The notes: generated by a model from the sequence alone, not told the origin. Shown: positions 21,205-33,412, numbered from the stretch's first letter. The stretch is 64,000 nucleotides of DNA from Lepidostoma basale (GCA_022606425.2 JAHDVF020001237.1:827001-891000), one strand, 5' to 3'. Made by a program: numbers and translations.

Positions 21205-23070
21205 ATATTCCTACCCCCAAGGGTTCGCACTCCCTTTTTCCTCATCAAATGTTCACACAAAAAAATTAATAAACTTTAGTATGAAAATGGGAAAAAATGA
21301 GCACATGTTCGAAAGGGGGTCGAACCCTGTTTCTCCTCCTCAAATTTTTATACTAAAAAACAATTTTTCACTTTGGTATGAAAAATATGTACGACACCTA
21401 CCCCTAACAGGTCGTTTTCTACCCCTAACGGGTCGCACCCCTTTTTTATCATCAAATGTGTATAAATATGGGAAACCATAGGACATTTTTCTACCACTAA
21501 GTGGACGCACCCCCTTTCTCCTCTTCAAATATCTATGAAAATGGGAAAAAAGTTAAACATTTTCCTACCCCTAAGGGGTGGCACACCCTTCCTCCTCATC
21601 AAATATATATTAAAAAGGGATAAAATGAGGCCTTTTTTCTACCCTTAAGTGGTCGAACCTTCTTTGTCATCACCATATTTTTACACATAAAATAAATTTC
21701 CCTTTAGTATGAAAAATATGTATGAAAATGGGATTAAATGAGGACTTTTCCTACCCCTAAAGGGTTGCACCTCCTTTCTCCTCAAATATGTTTGAAAATG
21801 GGATAAAAAGTGGACATTTTCCTAATCCTAAGGGGAAGAACCCCCTTTCTCCTCATCAAATGAGAATGAAAATTGGAAAAATTGCGTCATTTTTCTACCC
21901 CTAAGCGGTCACACCCCCTTTCTCCTCACTTCCTTCTTCCTCATCAATTTTTTGTACAAAACAATAATAAAATAATTGTATGAAAATAGGATAAATAGTG
22001 GAGTATTCCTACCCCTAAGGGGTCCCACTCCCTTTTTCCTCATCAAAAATGTATGAAATTGGGACATTTTCATATCTTAAGCGTTAGCACTCCCTTTCTC
22101 TACATACAATTTTTTAACAAAAAATAATTAAAATTTTAGAATCATAAATATGTATGAAAATTGTTTAAAAAGTGGAAATTTTCCAGTCCCTCAGGGGTCG
22201 AACCCCCTTTCTCATCATCAAATTTTCATAGAAAAAAATATTTTTCACTTTTGTATGAAATATATGCATGAAAAATGGGATACAATGAGAACATTTTTCC
22301 TACCCTTGAGGGGTGGCACTCCTTTCTTCCTCATCAAATTTTTATACAAAACAATAATATAAATTTTAGTATGAAAACAGGATAAAAAGTGGACATTTTC
22401 CTACCCCTAAGCGTTCAAATCCCCTTTCTCTTCGTCAAATTTTTGTAATAAAAAAACAATTTTTACTTGAGTACGAAAAAGTTGGATAAAAATTGGTTTA
22501 AAGAGAACATATTTTTACCCCTGAGGGGTCGCACCCCCTTCCTCCTCGTCATATATTTATCAAAAAAAAAATTAGGACATATTTCTAAGGGAAACCCCCT
22601 TTCTCGTCATCAAATTTTCATTCTAAAAAAATATTTTTCATTTTGGTATGAAAATGGGCCCAATTTTCTACCCCTGAGTGGTTGAACCCCCTTTCTCCTC
22701 ATCAAATTTTCATACAAAAAACTAATTTTTACTTAAGTATGAAAATTATGTTTGCAAATGGAATAAAATGAGGATTTTTTCTACCCCTAAGGGGTCGAAC
22801 CCCCTTTCTCATCATCAAATTTTCATACTAAAAAAATATTTTTCACTTTAGTATGAAAAATATATATGAAAATGGGATAAAATGAGGACTTTTCTCCCCT
22901 AAGGGGTCGCACCCCTTTTCTCCTCCTCAAACATGTATGAAAATGGGATAAAAAGGGCGCATTTTCATACCCCTAAGGGGTCGCACCCCCTTTCTCCTCA
23001 TCAAATATGTGTGGGAAAAAATTGGGACATTTTCCTACCCCTTAGGGGTCGCACTCCCTTTCTCCTCTCT
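21205..23070 (+). repeat. Minisatellite, about 20 units of two length classes
   Basis: Tandem array with the core CCTACCCCTAAGGGGTCGCA followed by CCCCTTTCTCCTCATCAAAT, then an AT-rich part ending in TATGAAAATGGGATAAAA. Starts of the core fall about 73 or about 112 bases apart. The longer units carry an extra about 38 bases holding an inverted repeat (TTTCATACTAAA..TTTAGTATGAAA). Units are diverged. Short open frames across it are an accident of the repeat. Confidence 0.9.
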
Positions 23071-24195
23071 AACATCTCTCTTTAACAATAATTATACGAA
23101 AATTTATTTGAAAAACGCGTTTTAAGTTTGAAGTCTATGCGCGATCTCAGTCGTTTAGTGATGTATTTATCTTACATTTTCTCCTTTACCAAATCCAGCC
23201 TCATAAAATTTTCGACCTTCTATGAAGTCGATTTCTAATGATTTAGTACAAAAGAGTTTTCATAATGTGGGCTCTTCCCAGGTAGTTAGAGTTTGCCTGT
23301 TTTTTCATTCGTCAGCCCGGACCAATTTAGTCAGTGCGTTACAAAATAGCTGTTACTTCGAAAATATTCATAATTTCAGAAAATCCTCTTAGTTATATTC
23401 TCAAAGGTCTAAACTTAAAAAAACATGCAAAAACATTTTATTTATAACAATTTTCTACACTAGAATACCCCTTAACGCAAATAATTACTTCACGGTTGAT
23501 AATATTATATATCATTATACTCTTATAGGTATCATCTACATTATTTAATCACTCAGATATTTTTATAAATCACTTGGTTTCTAATCATTATATCGTTTTG
23601 AATTGATTTACAAACAGAATTATTACACTTTCTATAATATGTAATTTGTACGAAAATTATTTAAATTTATTTATTCAATATAATGAAATCACTAATTCCT
23701 GGAAGTATAAAAAGAGTTGTGAATTCCTGTTTTAGATTCTGCCGACAGATGTTTTAAAATTTTCCGTTAAAAGCGTAAATGAAAATTCTAGGTAAATGCA
23801 CTGGGAAATGACCCGCGCTTGAAAATGCAAATACGGTCTACAGCGCGAGAGAGCGGGAAAGTAAAGTCGGTCTGGACTGGGATAGGGAATGGGCAGGGCG
23901 ATCAATACCCTTGTACTACCGGGACACGCGCCCCTCTGCGCCCGCCCGTCCTCTTCTCCGGGCCTAACCTCTCTCTGCCTCCTGCAACCCTTGTTATCGC
24001 CGTCCTGAACCTACTCAAGTTCTGAGAATTTCCGTCAACTTCTGGAATCAAGCCTAATCCAATTCATTCCCTGCTTATTTAATACATTTTATTATATTAT
24101 TTTTTCCCAGATAGAAAAATTCTTAATAAAATAACATTTAAGTAATTCATAAAGTGAATCACCATAGAAGAATTATTATAATGTTGTTTTTATAA
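23071..24195. other. Intergenic with a GC-rich patch
   Basis: AT-rich except 23810-24020, which is strongly GC-rich (GGGACACGCGCCCCTCTGCG and neighbours) and open for 68 codons. It could be a promoter/5' exon of an unseen gene or an old element. No domain recognised. Confidence 0.4.
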
Positions 24196-24705
24196 CTAAC
24201 TAACTAACTAACCATCACGCCGTCTCCCCGAAGGAGTAGGCAGAAAGAATGGACTGCCACACTTTTCTTTCCTGACATATTTCTCTTGCTTCCTCAACAT
24301 TCAAACATCATGTCATGCACGCGCGTCGATTTCTCTGACTCCTCACATGGCCGACATTCAATATTTGATTTATTTGATCGTGCCACGTTTTCCTCGGTCT
24401 TCCTTTATTTCTGGTTCCATTTACATCGTTAACATATAAAAAATTTTACCATTCTCTCTTCATTCATTCTTTCCATATGTCCAAACCATCTTAATGATCC
24501 TTTCATTATTTTGTTCATAACACCATCATTCGCACCGCATTCACTTCTTATATTTTCATTCGACACTCTATCATACACAGAGTATCCACACATTCGTCTA
24601 AGAGATCTAATTTCTTCTGCATTTATTCTACTTTCATCATTCTTTTGCCAGTTCCATGCTTCGCTTCCATACATAAGGATGCGTAGAAGAACACCATTGT
24701 GCATT
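24196..24705 (-). pseudogene. LINE-A RT C-terminus, longest copy
   Basis: The minus frame (24429-24704) begins LMYGSEAWNWQKNDESRINA, followed by EEIRSLRRMCGYSVYDRVSN, RSECGANDGVMNKIMKGSL and RWFGHMERMNEERMV. This is the C-terminal region that follows the RT domain in non-LTR elements. The rest to 24196 is the usual LINE-A end with (TTAG)n. Frame broken near 24429. Confidence 0.85.
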
Positions 24706-24906
24706 TGTTTTTATATAATAGAATAATTATATAATTGCTAACTTGTACTTTTAAGCCGTACAAAAAATCATCCATATTGCCATATCAAATTTTAAAAAAA
24801 CGACTTAAATGTAATTTGGCTCAATAAACTGTATAGTTTTTCTTGCATTGATTTAATTCATATAATATTTATTAATTGAGGAATATTGATGAACGACGGA
24901 CTACAT

Positions 24907-24957
24907 GATTTTGATACACTGGTTGTACCCATTGGGTACAACCAGTGTATCAAAATC
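24907..24957. repeat. Perfect 25-bp palindrome with 1-base centre
   Basis: 24907-24931 and 24933-24957 are exact reverse complements separated by one base (T at 24932). No A-rich loop or T-run follows, so it is not a terminator. It sits just upstream of a tRNA-like block. Confidence 0.95.
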
Positions 24958-24987
24958 TTGACACAATTGTCTGCAATCATAACATAC

Positions 24988-25062
24988 ATAGCGCAGTGGT
25001 TCAGAACACTCACTTGGGAAGTGAAGGTCGTGATTTTCAGCCCCACTGTTGAAATATCTGTC
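24988..25062 (+). repeat. tRNA-derived SINE head (tRNA-Pro-like)
   Basis: A box ATAGCGCAGTGG is followed by an anticodon-arm-like CTCACTTGGGAAGTGAA (loop TTGGGAA, which would read GGG) and a decayed B box GGTCGTGATTTTCAGCCCC. The acceptor stem is not paired, so this is a SINE head or tRNA pseudogene, not a working tRNA. Confidence 0.5.
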
Positions 25063-25079
25063 CCTCAACATTATTGATT

Positions 25080-25675
25080 TACTTCATTAATGTCTCGTTT
25101 CATGGCGTGTTTTCGCAATTCGTGAGTTGGCACGCGTTAAATTTCCGGCCGCTATTATCATTGGTGGTAACTTTATCATGTCGCACTTCTGTAACAGGAT
25201 GCGCAGCTCTCAATATTACCATAATAATCGCGGTAAAAGAAGTATTTCTTCAAAAAATCGTTGAAATTATGTCTAGGTTTCGCAACGATTACTTATTGAA
25301 AATATAAGTAAAGTGATATTTTATAGATACTTAACAATGTGTTACAAAATATGTATATAATTTACTTAAATTGTAATTGAGACAAGGGTTAATTTCAGGT
25401 ATATAATGTACATTAGTGATTAATAAGTTAAACTGAATTATTTCCCTAACATTTGATAATGAATGTTCGGGATATTCGACAACTTGATCGTTAGTTAATA
25501 ATAGAATATTAACATCGTTGAAAGTCTAAGAAAGTTATAAGATCCGAGAACAAACTTTAAAGTGTTTTCGTGCCGTCCAAATTGTGGTATTACTTTAAAT
25601 AATACCGGTTGCTTGTTATTACTTGTTCCGCATTTTAACTAATCAAAGACATAAATCTTTTTTTTTATTAATGTA
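25080..25675. other. Intergenic; nothing recognised
   Basis: AT-rich sequence; short open frames without signatures. Confidence 0.35.
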
Positions 25676-25985
25676 TTTTTTTTTAAATCCAATTGGGTTA
25701 TATGGATACATTTTTAGATCTTACTTGTAACTATATAATATTACAGATATATTTTAAATTGATTTGTAGTGAGACTCCTTGTGTCTTTTGGTAGTTCATT
25801 GTAAAGTTTCAGTCCATTGTTCAATATCCTTAGTTGTCCTGTCTTAGTTCGTGCATTAGGTAAGTGATATCTGTCACAGTTCCTGGTCCAATGTCTGTGT
25901 TCGTCTGAATTTTTTGTTAATTTGTAGCTGCTGTCTGTTCTCTCTTCCATGGTCATTCTGTGTACAATTTTCAAAATCTCGAATT
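25676..25985 (-). pseudogene. CR1/Jockey-like RT C-terminus and 3' end
   Basis: Minus frame (25741-25974) RHWTRNCDRYHLPNARTKTG then GLKLYNELPKDTRSL and FKIYL, the last residues of CR1/Jockey-type proteins. It is followed by the 3' UTR motif ATATAACCCAATTGGATTTAAA shared with 20700-20760. Confidence 0.8.
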
Positions 25986-26029
25986 TGGTTTTTGTCTTGT
26001 TGTTCTTTTCCTATCCTACCCTATTTCCA

Positions 26030-26170
26030 CCCTTGATAATTGATTGTACCTTAATTAATTATACCATGGATAATCAGTTGCATCAGTTTGTATTTATGGT
26101 TTCTCATAATGTGTCCGAAGTATTCGTGTTTCCTGCGCTTTATGGTATGATGAAAACTGTGGCGTGAAAA
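26030..26170 (-). mobile_element. LINE-B 3' fragment
   Basis: The minus frame gives HTIKRRKHEYFGHIMRNHKY and KLMQLIIHGIIN, matching the GHILRGEKYHLLQLILEGKI block of the LINE-B copies at 14268 and 33413. Decayed. Confidence 0.6.
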
Positions 26171-26699
26171 CGTATTGATTTTGGAGAAGTTACACAAAGT
26201 GGTTAATGTATATATGTGACATTTGATACGTTCAATAGGCGACACCAAGAAAAAAAAAACATGGATTTCACGTGTCTATTACTCTTTGAACTGTACCATA
26301 TGTATTTTTTAATATGTTTTCCTTCTATATATTTTTCTCGGAATTCTACTACTATCATCATAACTTTATATTTGCATTTATACTATTTACTCTCACAACA
26401 AATTAAACTTTTTTCTATCAGTTCGATACGTAATAAATTGTTCCTAAAATACAATTTGTATCTTTAATTTCGAATAACATAATAAAATAAAAATGTTTCA
26501 TAATATTTCGAAATTTTAAATAATGTATTTAGTAGCATCTACATTTTTTTCAATCAATATTTGAATGTTAGGTTAATATCAAAATGATATTCCAAAATTA
26601 TAAAAAAATATTGATGGTGAATATCGGTTTTACAATCAGATTTATCTTACAATAGTTGTACTCGTATATGAAAACGTAGAACCAAAAATTATACATTAC
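26171..26699. other. Intergenic; nothing recognised
   Basis: AT-rich spacer. Confidence 0.35.
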
Positions 26700-26885
26700 T
26701 TGGACGGACTTGGATCTTCTGGCTTACAGAGGTTCAGCTCTAGTGACTATTCCTTTTACGTCTCTGGGAAACATTGTTGGAAATGGGATTTGGTAGTTGT
26801 TTTATGCGGGGGCTAGATGTGTGGCCCGGAGTGCTTCTCCTAAGAGGGCGAGGGAGGATTTAGGGTTTATTCTAAAATCCTACAT
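26700..26885 (-). repeat. Dispersed repeat R1 (copy 2)
   Basis: Reverse orientation relative to 3411-3652. Contains CTTACAGAGGTTCAGCTCTA, then TTTTATGCGGGGGCTAGATG and AGAGGGCGAGGGAGGATTTA. The same block recurs at 28705-28890. Plus-strand reading is open through part of the unit. Confidence 0.65.
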
Positions 26886-27786
26886 TATTATTAATCGGGA
26901 AATGGAAGATATCCTAACCCTTTTAAAGAAAAAACATATTAGCACACCTGCCGTGAATGTTGAGATAAGTTCTTCACTAATCACTTATAATACATTATAA
27001 TCATCCGATTGTTCAATTACCATTCGTTTATGCACATTGTTGATGAATTATTCTCAGTCTATAACATGGAAATTTAATTAAGAAATACATTATACGTAAT
27101 ATAAACTAAAACATTTTTTGCTTTGTGAAATATGTATGTACGAGTATGTCTATATAAACATAGTAGACATCAAAATTGAATTTTTTTTCATAGAACATTG
27201 GTAAGTTGAGTATCTGGATTTAATGAAGCGTAAATAGCGAGGCTAATGGATTGTTTCGTAATATAATATAATATAATATAATATAATATAATTGAAAGCT
27301 CGGGTAGATACTCTGTCAGGTTACACAAAATAAATGGTTGGCATCTGACGCAATATGTTTATCAAAGCATAGGTAAATTTTTAGCTATCGATAAATACAG
27401 ATTATAAGTAATCTTTTAAAAGATCAGTTTCAAGTCAACCGAAAGGAGATTTCATTTATCTCGAGAAAAAGTTTATCTCTAGACATGTTTGTAAGTATTT
27501 CTATTGTATTTTATAATATTAGAGTAAGCCACGTTTTTAATTACTCTATAAACAACGACAACATGATTTTTTGGCAGAGGAGTTTGATCGCCATTTTCGC
27601 TATCATCTATGATTACATTCTTGTTTGAAAATAACAAGAAAAATAGCGTAATAATTCATATGCCAAACCAGCAGTTTCGTGAAACGATAAAAAATATGTT
27701 ACTATGCATAACTTTTAAACGCATTATATATAATAAATATATCAATGCACTTGTCATCCTACAAACATTTAGAAAATTAAAATATG
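26886..27786. other. Intergenic with an AT microsatellite
   Basis: AT-rich. A (TAATA)n pentamer array lies at 27258-27292. No coding signal. Confidence 0.5.
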
Positions 27787-27905
27787 TATTCTTCTTCTTT
27801 CGGTGCCGTGTCAGGTCCCCCCAACGTTGGCGATCACTACAGCAAAGGCATCTCCATTTGGAACAGGTTCTGAACTCTTGTTTTTCCTGTCCACTCTTTT
27901 TCGCC
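27787..27905 (-). mobile_element. LINE-B 3' end fragment
   Basis: Reverse complement of the NV/IGGTR terminus with CTTCTTCTTTCGGTGCCGTG at the tail side. About 115 bases only. Confidence 0.6.
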
Positions 27906-28200
27906 ATAGTGATTCCTGGGAAAAGGTGACCAGAGTGGTTTCCCGTTGCCTTCTCTGGTGGATTTTTCTGTCAGGGTTACCTTCCCTTAGCTGGATGGAT
28001 CGGGTTTGGAGGCGCCAGAAACTCGCCTTTCATCCCCTCGTTATCTACTGTGATCACACGGTTATGAGTGAGACCCCATTGCCCGGGGTTCGCGACAGGG
28101 ACGCTAACGAGTGTTGCCGGTGGAATGCAACTGGGCGTTTCGCAGCATTTTATAGAATCACACCCTCCAGCAAGATGTGACTCGCCACGACCCTACTGAC
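27906..28200. other. GC-rich block of unknown origin
   Basis: GGTTTCCCGTTGCCTTCTCT and later GCCCGGGGTTCGCGACAGGG stand out in AT-rich DNA. Open on the plus strand to 28180 but without a recognisable protein. It directly abuts a LINE end, so a transposon fragment is likelier than a host exon. Confidence 0.35.
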
Positions 28201-28704
28201 AATTCGAACCCCAAAATTTGAATTAAATAATGTATTAAATTTGTATTAAAAAAATATGTATTAAAGAATAAAAAATTTATTCGTCCATTAGAACGTAGTT
28301 TACGCATATTCACAAAATCCAGGATTAAAATGTATAAAAAAATTAACATAAAAATTTCAAACCAAAAATTTATGTTTGGTCGGCATTTCATTACACCAAT
28401 ATCTAAGAAACGTGTATTCATATTTGAGATGTTTTTTGTCCTACTGGATTGGCCCCATGCCTCTGCGTTAATTTCTGAGAAGATCAAGTCAGTCACCTGC
28501 ATAAAGCTGAGCTTATTTTCTCACGAATAGCACTATAGATACATTTTGTATACGTTAATGCTGGGGATACTAGCGACCTCGTGATGAACTTAAATCATAA
28601 TAATTTATGAAATTCATAAACATGACTTTGAACTAGAGACCTTCATTAAATGTATATTTTATTTATATATTTAAAAAATCAACAAACTTACTCATCTTAA
28701 GAAC

Positions 28705-28890
28705 CATTGTCATGGACTCGGATCTTATGATATACAGAGGTTCAACTATAATGGCTATTATTTTTACGTCTTTTGGAAACATTGGTGGAAATGTAATTTG
28801 GCGGTTGTTTTATGCGGAGGTTAAATGTGTTGCCAGGACTGTTCCTCTGAAAGCGGGCGAGGGAGAACTTAAGATAGGTAGGGGAGATGT
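28705..28890 (-). repeat. Dispersed repeat R1 (copy 3)
   Basis: Matches 26700-26885 in the same orientation: ATATACAGAGGTTCAACTAT, GCGGTTGTTTTATGCGG, GCGGGCGAGGGAGAAC. Confidence 0.65.
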
Positions 28891-29059
28891 AGGTAATAAG
28901 GGTCACTTAAGCGAGAATTAAAATAAAACCAAAACTATTAGTTAACTATTTATTGCTTAAGCCTTATTATAAACTTTAGTTATTATACTATTAATTGAGA
29001 TTATCTTTAACCACTTTGGCTTTTTACTTTAGGAACAATAATCATTTAAAAAAAACAGG

Positions 29060-29260
29060 TTTGACCACCATTGTCCACTTCGGTTGGCAATGGTGATCAA
29101 CATGTTGACAATGGTGGTCAACACAAATCGCACACATAATTGCAAGCTGAGTCCCACCCAGTGCAATCTGATTGAGCCCAAAGCCCACAAGAAGTGCATC
29201 GGAACCACATCTCATTATCTCGCCCGTATTCCCTGCATACAAGACATTGGTGTAAATGTT
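29060..29260 (-). pseudogene. Degenerate PHD-like cysteine finger, probable transposase tail
   Basis: One minus frame reads WFRCTSCGLWAQSDCTG, a short spacer, then YVCDLC, i.e. Cx2C..H/D-C..Cx2C with a conserved W, a C-terminal finger often seen in pogo-type transposases. Stops interrupt it on both sides. No other part of the protein is recognisable. Confidence 0.4.
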
Positions 29261-30879
29261 CTTCGGCAGGAATTTTTTTTTCCTTTAGCTCTTCTAGAAG
29301 CGTGTAGAATCGCTGAACTTCCGTTTTGTTAAACGCCTACCATATGCTAAAATCCTACATTTTTTCCGCCAGGGCTGCATTAATGATTAATGTAAGACCA
29401 GTTAACGTTAGCATTGTAGATTATGGTGGGATCAGTTTTGTTATTTTAGAAGAAGGAAGAGGAGCAGTGTCTGGATGGAGTATCATCCTGCGTGAGACCA
29501 TTTTGTTTAGCGGAGCACGTGGTGGGCTATCAGGAAAGAATTTTGGTCTGGGGGCGATCGTTTTTTTTTCGGATGTTAGTCGCTAGTTCCCACTCGTTTC
29601 ATTTATTCAATGCCGACGGAGATAAGCACAACCTTGATTGGACCTGAGAATGAAGGTAGAGATGATAAGGTAGAACTGGTTTTTACTGTCATTATGACAT
29701 GTTGTTACTATTTTTTATGTGCATCAGTTCCAGGAAAGGTAAAGGGTCGCATGATGGTGGATAACTTGGTAATAGAATATCATTATTGAAAACCCAAAGG
29801 AATGTCAACGTCGGAAAAAGACGCCGACATTTCTCGTTAAATGATATGGCCGTAAGACACCGCATGTATTTCCTCAACGGCCACCTTCCACTTCAGAGAA
29901 CAAGAGAGAAATTCTAACAAAAAGAACACGCTCTTCATTTGTTTACACTATATAAATTATATTGTAGATATCTACTATAAAGATAGATGACAAACTTCAA
30001 ATTAAAGTTTCATGGAAATTAAATACATAAAATGTTTTATGATACTGATAACAAAATAATATTACGTACCTACTGTTTTACGAATCCCTAACGGCAAAAT
30101 TATAGCAGTCCAAGGTTTGAGTATTCCGACGGAATCCGAGCGGACAATTATTTTAATAATTTTATTACCATACAATGGGCTTTGCGTTGAATGCAAAGGT
30201 TAGCCCATAAAACGAAACATTTTTATTTCTTCGCAACTGGTACGGTTCACGTGAATATCTGAAAATAGGTTCTCGGTACATTATTAAAATTATTATTCAA
30301 ACGGTTTTCCAAACTTCACCGCCTCGTGATATTCCCAAATCATCCCTTTTCAGACGGGAAATGTTTGTAGACCCCGATTATTTTAGCAAGTGGCACGTTA
30401 ACGAAAGTATATTAACGTTTCATTCAATAAAATTCAAATTTGTCTTGTTACCTTTTTATTTTTTACCTGCAAACTTTATCTTCGCATGGCGGGGTGTTGC
30501 CATATTCCGACCTTGGCAATAAGAAACCAAGTACAACTCACAGTGACGTCAACCCTTAGCTAGATAGGTACTATTTCGAGTAGGTACATTCTTTGACGTC
30601 ACCCTTTCCGATTTTCGAATATTTTAAATACCAGATTCATTAGTACCAAATTGTAATGAACCATTACTCTTATACTCGTATAATATCATTCTAATTATTT
30701 ACTTTTAATATTTTTTTAGTTATAGCGTCAGTGACTATGATTGTGCAGATGTTTTCTTTTTTTCTAATTTCACATGCACCAAAAATATTAAAATTAATTT
30801 TTATTTTAGTCTTAGCATAGGTAGGTCAAGTTATCGTTGCACAAATTGGACCGTAACTAAGCCTTCACTCACACCAATG
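29261..30879. other. Intergenic; unassigned
   Basis: Short open frames (e.g. 29326-29586) and moderately GC-rich runs near 29430-29900 without a domain I can name; probably decayed element sequence. The rest is AT-rich. Confidence 0.35.
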
Positions 30880-31690
30880 TGGTGTTAACCGTCGCGTTGC
30901 CATGTGGTAAATTGAGTTTCCACTGCCAATTTAAAGTTGATTTTCTTAAAACCTATGGACCCTAATATTATAAAAAAAATTGTAATCCTCCATTGAAGTG
31001 TTCTCAATATTTCGTAATAAAAAAAAAAGCAAAAAATTACTTCCTTCATCCCAAAAAAAAATATTTTCTAAGACTGCCCTCACCTTCATTCGTGTTAAGG
31101 TAGAATTTGTTTTGCTAATATTTACAACTTTATCAAAAGTGACAAATACTTACTCGCTGTTTTGAACGTATTATAAATTATATCTTTGGCTTTTTCAATA
31201 TGTACGTAATAATACCGACTGTAGACGGAAACGCAGGACGCAACTTAATAATATCAGAACTGTGAAAATATTAACACTTTACCAAAAGGGACAAATATTA
31301 ATACGTACTCGTTGTCTTGAACGTACTATACATTTTGCCTAGGTGCCTTTATCATACGTAAAATCTCGTAAAGTCTAGCCGCGCCGGCCGCCGCGCGGCG
31401 CTTGTCTATACTTGCGTGTCCAGTCACTCGTATGCTATGACGCATTACATATCAGAAATCGCATGGTTCCAGAAAAAAATTAATAATGATATGTTTTTCA
31501 AATAATCCATGTATGTTATAGATATCGATCTATTCCTAATGAAATTCCCTACAAGATGACATAAATTAAATTTTGATTCATCGAGTCATATGCTTGATAT
31601 TTAGATAAAGTTAGCGGTAAACTGAATTTACCACATGGGAGCGAGCGTTTTGTTTTGAACACGGTACGTTAAGGGTTAACATAGTTCGTA
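30880..31690. repeat. Candidate MITE with inverted ends and an internal duplication
   Basis: CCATGTGGTAAATTGAGTTT (30899-30918) and AAACTGAATTTACCACATGG (31619-31638) are inverted matches with one mismatch. GTGTTAACC and GGTTAACA lie farther out. Inside, 31118-31210 and 31265-31363 are an imperfect direct repeat (ACTTTA(T/C)CAAAAG(T/G)GACAAATA and onward). A short GC peak (31378-31410, CGCGCCGGCCGCCGCGCGGC) is inside it. Confidence 0.45.
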
Positions 31691-32240
31691 TGTAAAATAT
31701 ACCTACATATTGATCGACCCACGCTTTTATAACGAAAACACTTAACATTTTTTTAAGAATACATGATCATCTAAGATGTGTTTACCAAAAGAGAAACATT
31801 TTTTTCTAGAATTTGCGTAAGTATTAACAAAAACGAGATACAGTGGCAAACTATATATTTTTTCGTATTCTCGTTTAGTTTTAAGCACTTTCCTACCGTA
31901 CTCATTTTTTTATTGTTTTAATATTTAAATGTTATGTTGTATCCACCGATTACAAAAATATAATGTTTTTTGCTCATATTGATGGTTGTAAAATAAATTC
32001 TAATTCCATTTATTCAAATCCTTGGTGTCTTTTTTTACAATTATAAAATAAAGCCATCGCGTTTCAATGATAATGCCATCTACCGGAATTAATTGTAAGA
32101 CATCGTATTCGTGAACCTTTTAAAGTAGAAATCTGTTTTAAAATCTTTGAAAATTAGAACTCGCCTTGAAAAGGAATTTTCATAGTGCGTCGGTTAATAA
32201 TGCGCCCCGATAATTAGATGACGATTTAGCCTATGTTCCT
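31691..32240. other. Intergenic; nothing recognised
   Basis: AT-rich spacer. Confidence 0.35.
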
Positions 32241-32247
32241 GTTGATT

Positions 32248-32306
32248 AAGAAAAAGGTGTAAATTAAAATTAATGATTTGACATTATTTTTAATTTACAC
32301 CTTTTT
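32248..32306. repeat. Hairpin: inverted repeat of about 22 bp
   Basis: GAAAAAGGTGTAAATTAAAA and its reverse complement TTTTAATTTACACCTTTTTC flank a loop of about 15 bases. Possibly the ends of a tiny MITE; no function evident. Confidence 0.8.
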
Positions 32307-32423
32307 CCTGTTATAATTCTAGGGATACATATACGAAATAAAATTGATCTCAATCAATACGAACATATTATGTTTATAATCAAAGGTTGTGTGACAATTA
32401 TTTTTTTATTATAACAAACAAAA

Positions 32424-33180
32424 AAGACACAAATAATGAAACAAACCAGGAATGCTAAACGAAGAAAAGACACAAATAATGAAACAAACCAGGAATGCAA
32501 ACCATAACTCAAGGCGAACCATCAGATTCAAGGATAGATACAACTTTAAGATGGTGGAGGACTTCACTTACCTGGGTTCGTCTATAACAAAAGAAAACGA
32601 AGATCACAAGGAAATCGAAAGAAGAATCACAATTAGTAACAAAACATTCTTCTCTCTACTACCAGCGCTCAAATCAAGAAACGTACACTGGAAAACCAAA
32701 ATCACCCTGTATAAAACAATCATCCGAACAGTAGTGACCTATGGGTGTGAGGCGTGGACAATGACAGCGAAATCTGCAGAGCGACTGGATACTTTTGAGA
32801 GAAGGGTGCTGCGCAGAATTCTGGGGCCTGTGAATGACGGTGAAGGCTGGAGAGTGCGGCATAATGACAAGCTGTACAATATTTACAAAGCTCCCAGTCT
32901 CTCCACACAGGTCAGACTGAATAGACTGAGATGGGCCGGTCACGTGCAGAGGATGCCGTCATCGCGAACCCCAAAAAGATTGCTGGAGTGGCACCCAGGT
33001 GGTAGAAGACCAATTGGATGACCAAGGCTGCGATGGGAGGATGAAGTTGGGAGAGATGGAGCAAGATTGTTAAGAGTGTCAGATTGGAGGGTCGAAGCGG
33101 AGGACAGGAGGAGTTGGAGGCGAAGAATACTGGAGGCTAAAGCTCGATATGGGCTGTAGGGCCATCGAAGAAGAAAGATT
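32424..33180 (+). pseudogene. Non-LTR RT C-terminal fragment with one premature stop
   Basis: Nearly intact frame: EDFTYLGSSITKENEDHKE, YKTIIRTVVTYGCEAWTMT, ERRVLRRILGPVNDGEGW and RLNRLRWAGHVQRMPSSRTP, the thumb and C-terminal region typical of RTE/R1-type elements. An in-frame TGA at 33019 interrupts it, after which the same frame continues (RLRWEDEV, RRSWRRRILEAKARYG) to a stop and a GAAGAAG tail. The 5' end is truncated and begins with a tandem copy of about 42 bases (32424-32465 and 32466-32499). Confidence 0.85.
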
Positions 33181-33212
33181 ATAACAAATTAAAACTTTAT
33201 CAAAATGTAATT

Positions 33213-33412
33213 GGGAATTTAATACCTTCATATTAAATAAATAATACAAATAAAAATATATGTTTTCTAGGAGTTTTATATACGAGTATTATGAAAATAA
33301 CATGTTTTAGGCGAAACGCCAAGACATCAAATTACTAAAATACAAAAACATTTCTAGAAAACAGATGTTTTTATTAATATTAATTATTTAATATGGAGTT
33401 TGGACCTTGAAA
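33213..33412. repeat. Foldback element, diverged copy
   Basis: Inverted arms around AAACATATGTTTTCTAGGAG / TTTCTAGAAAACAGATGTTT with the AACATGTTTTAGGCGAAA core. Same family as 8517-8705. Confidence 0.6.

Noticed and set aside
32248..32306. Hairpin considered as a microRNA precursor
   Set aside because: Arms are simple AT-rich inverted repeat with no bulge pattern or conservation information; more like a tiny MITE.
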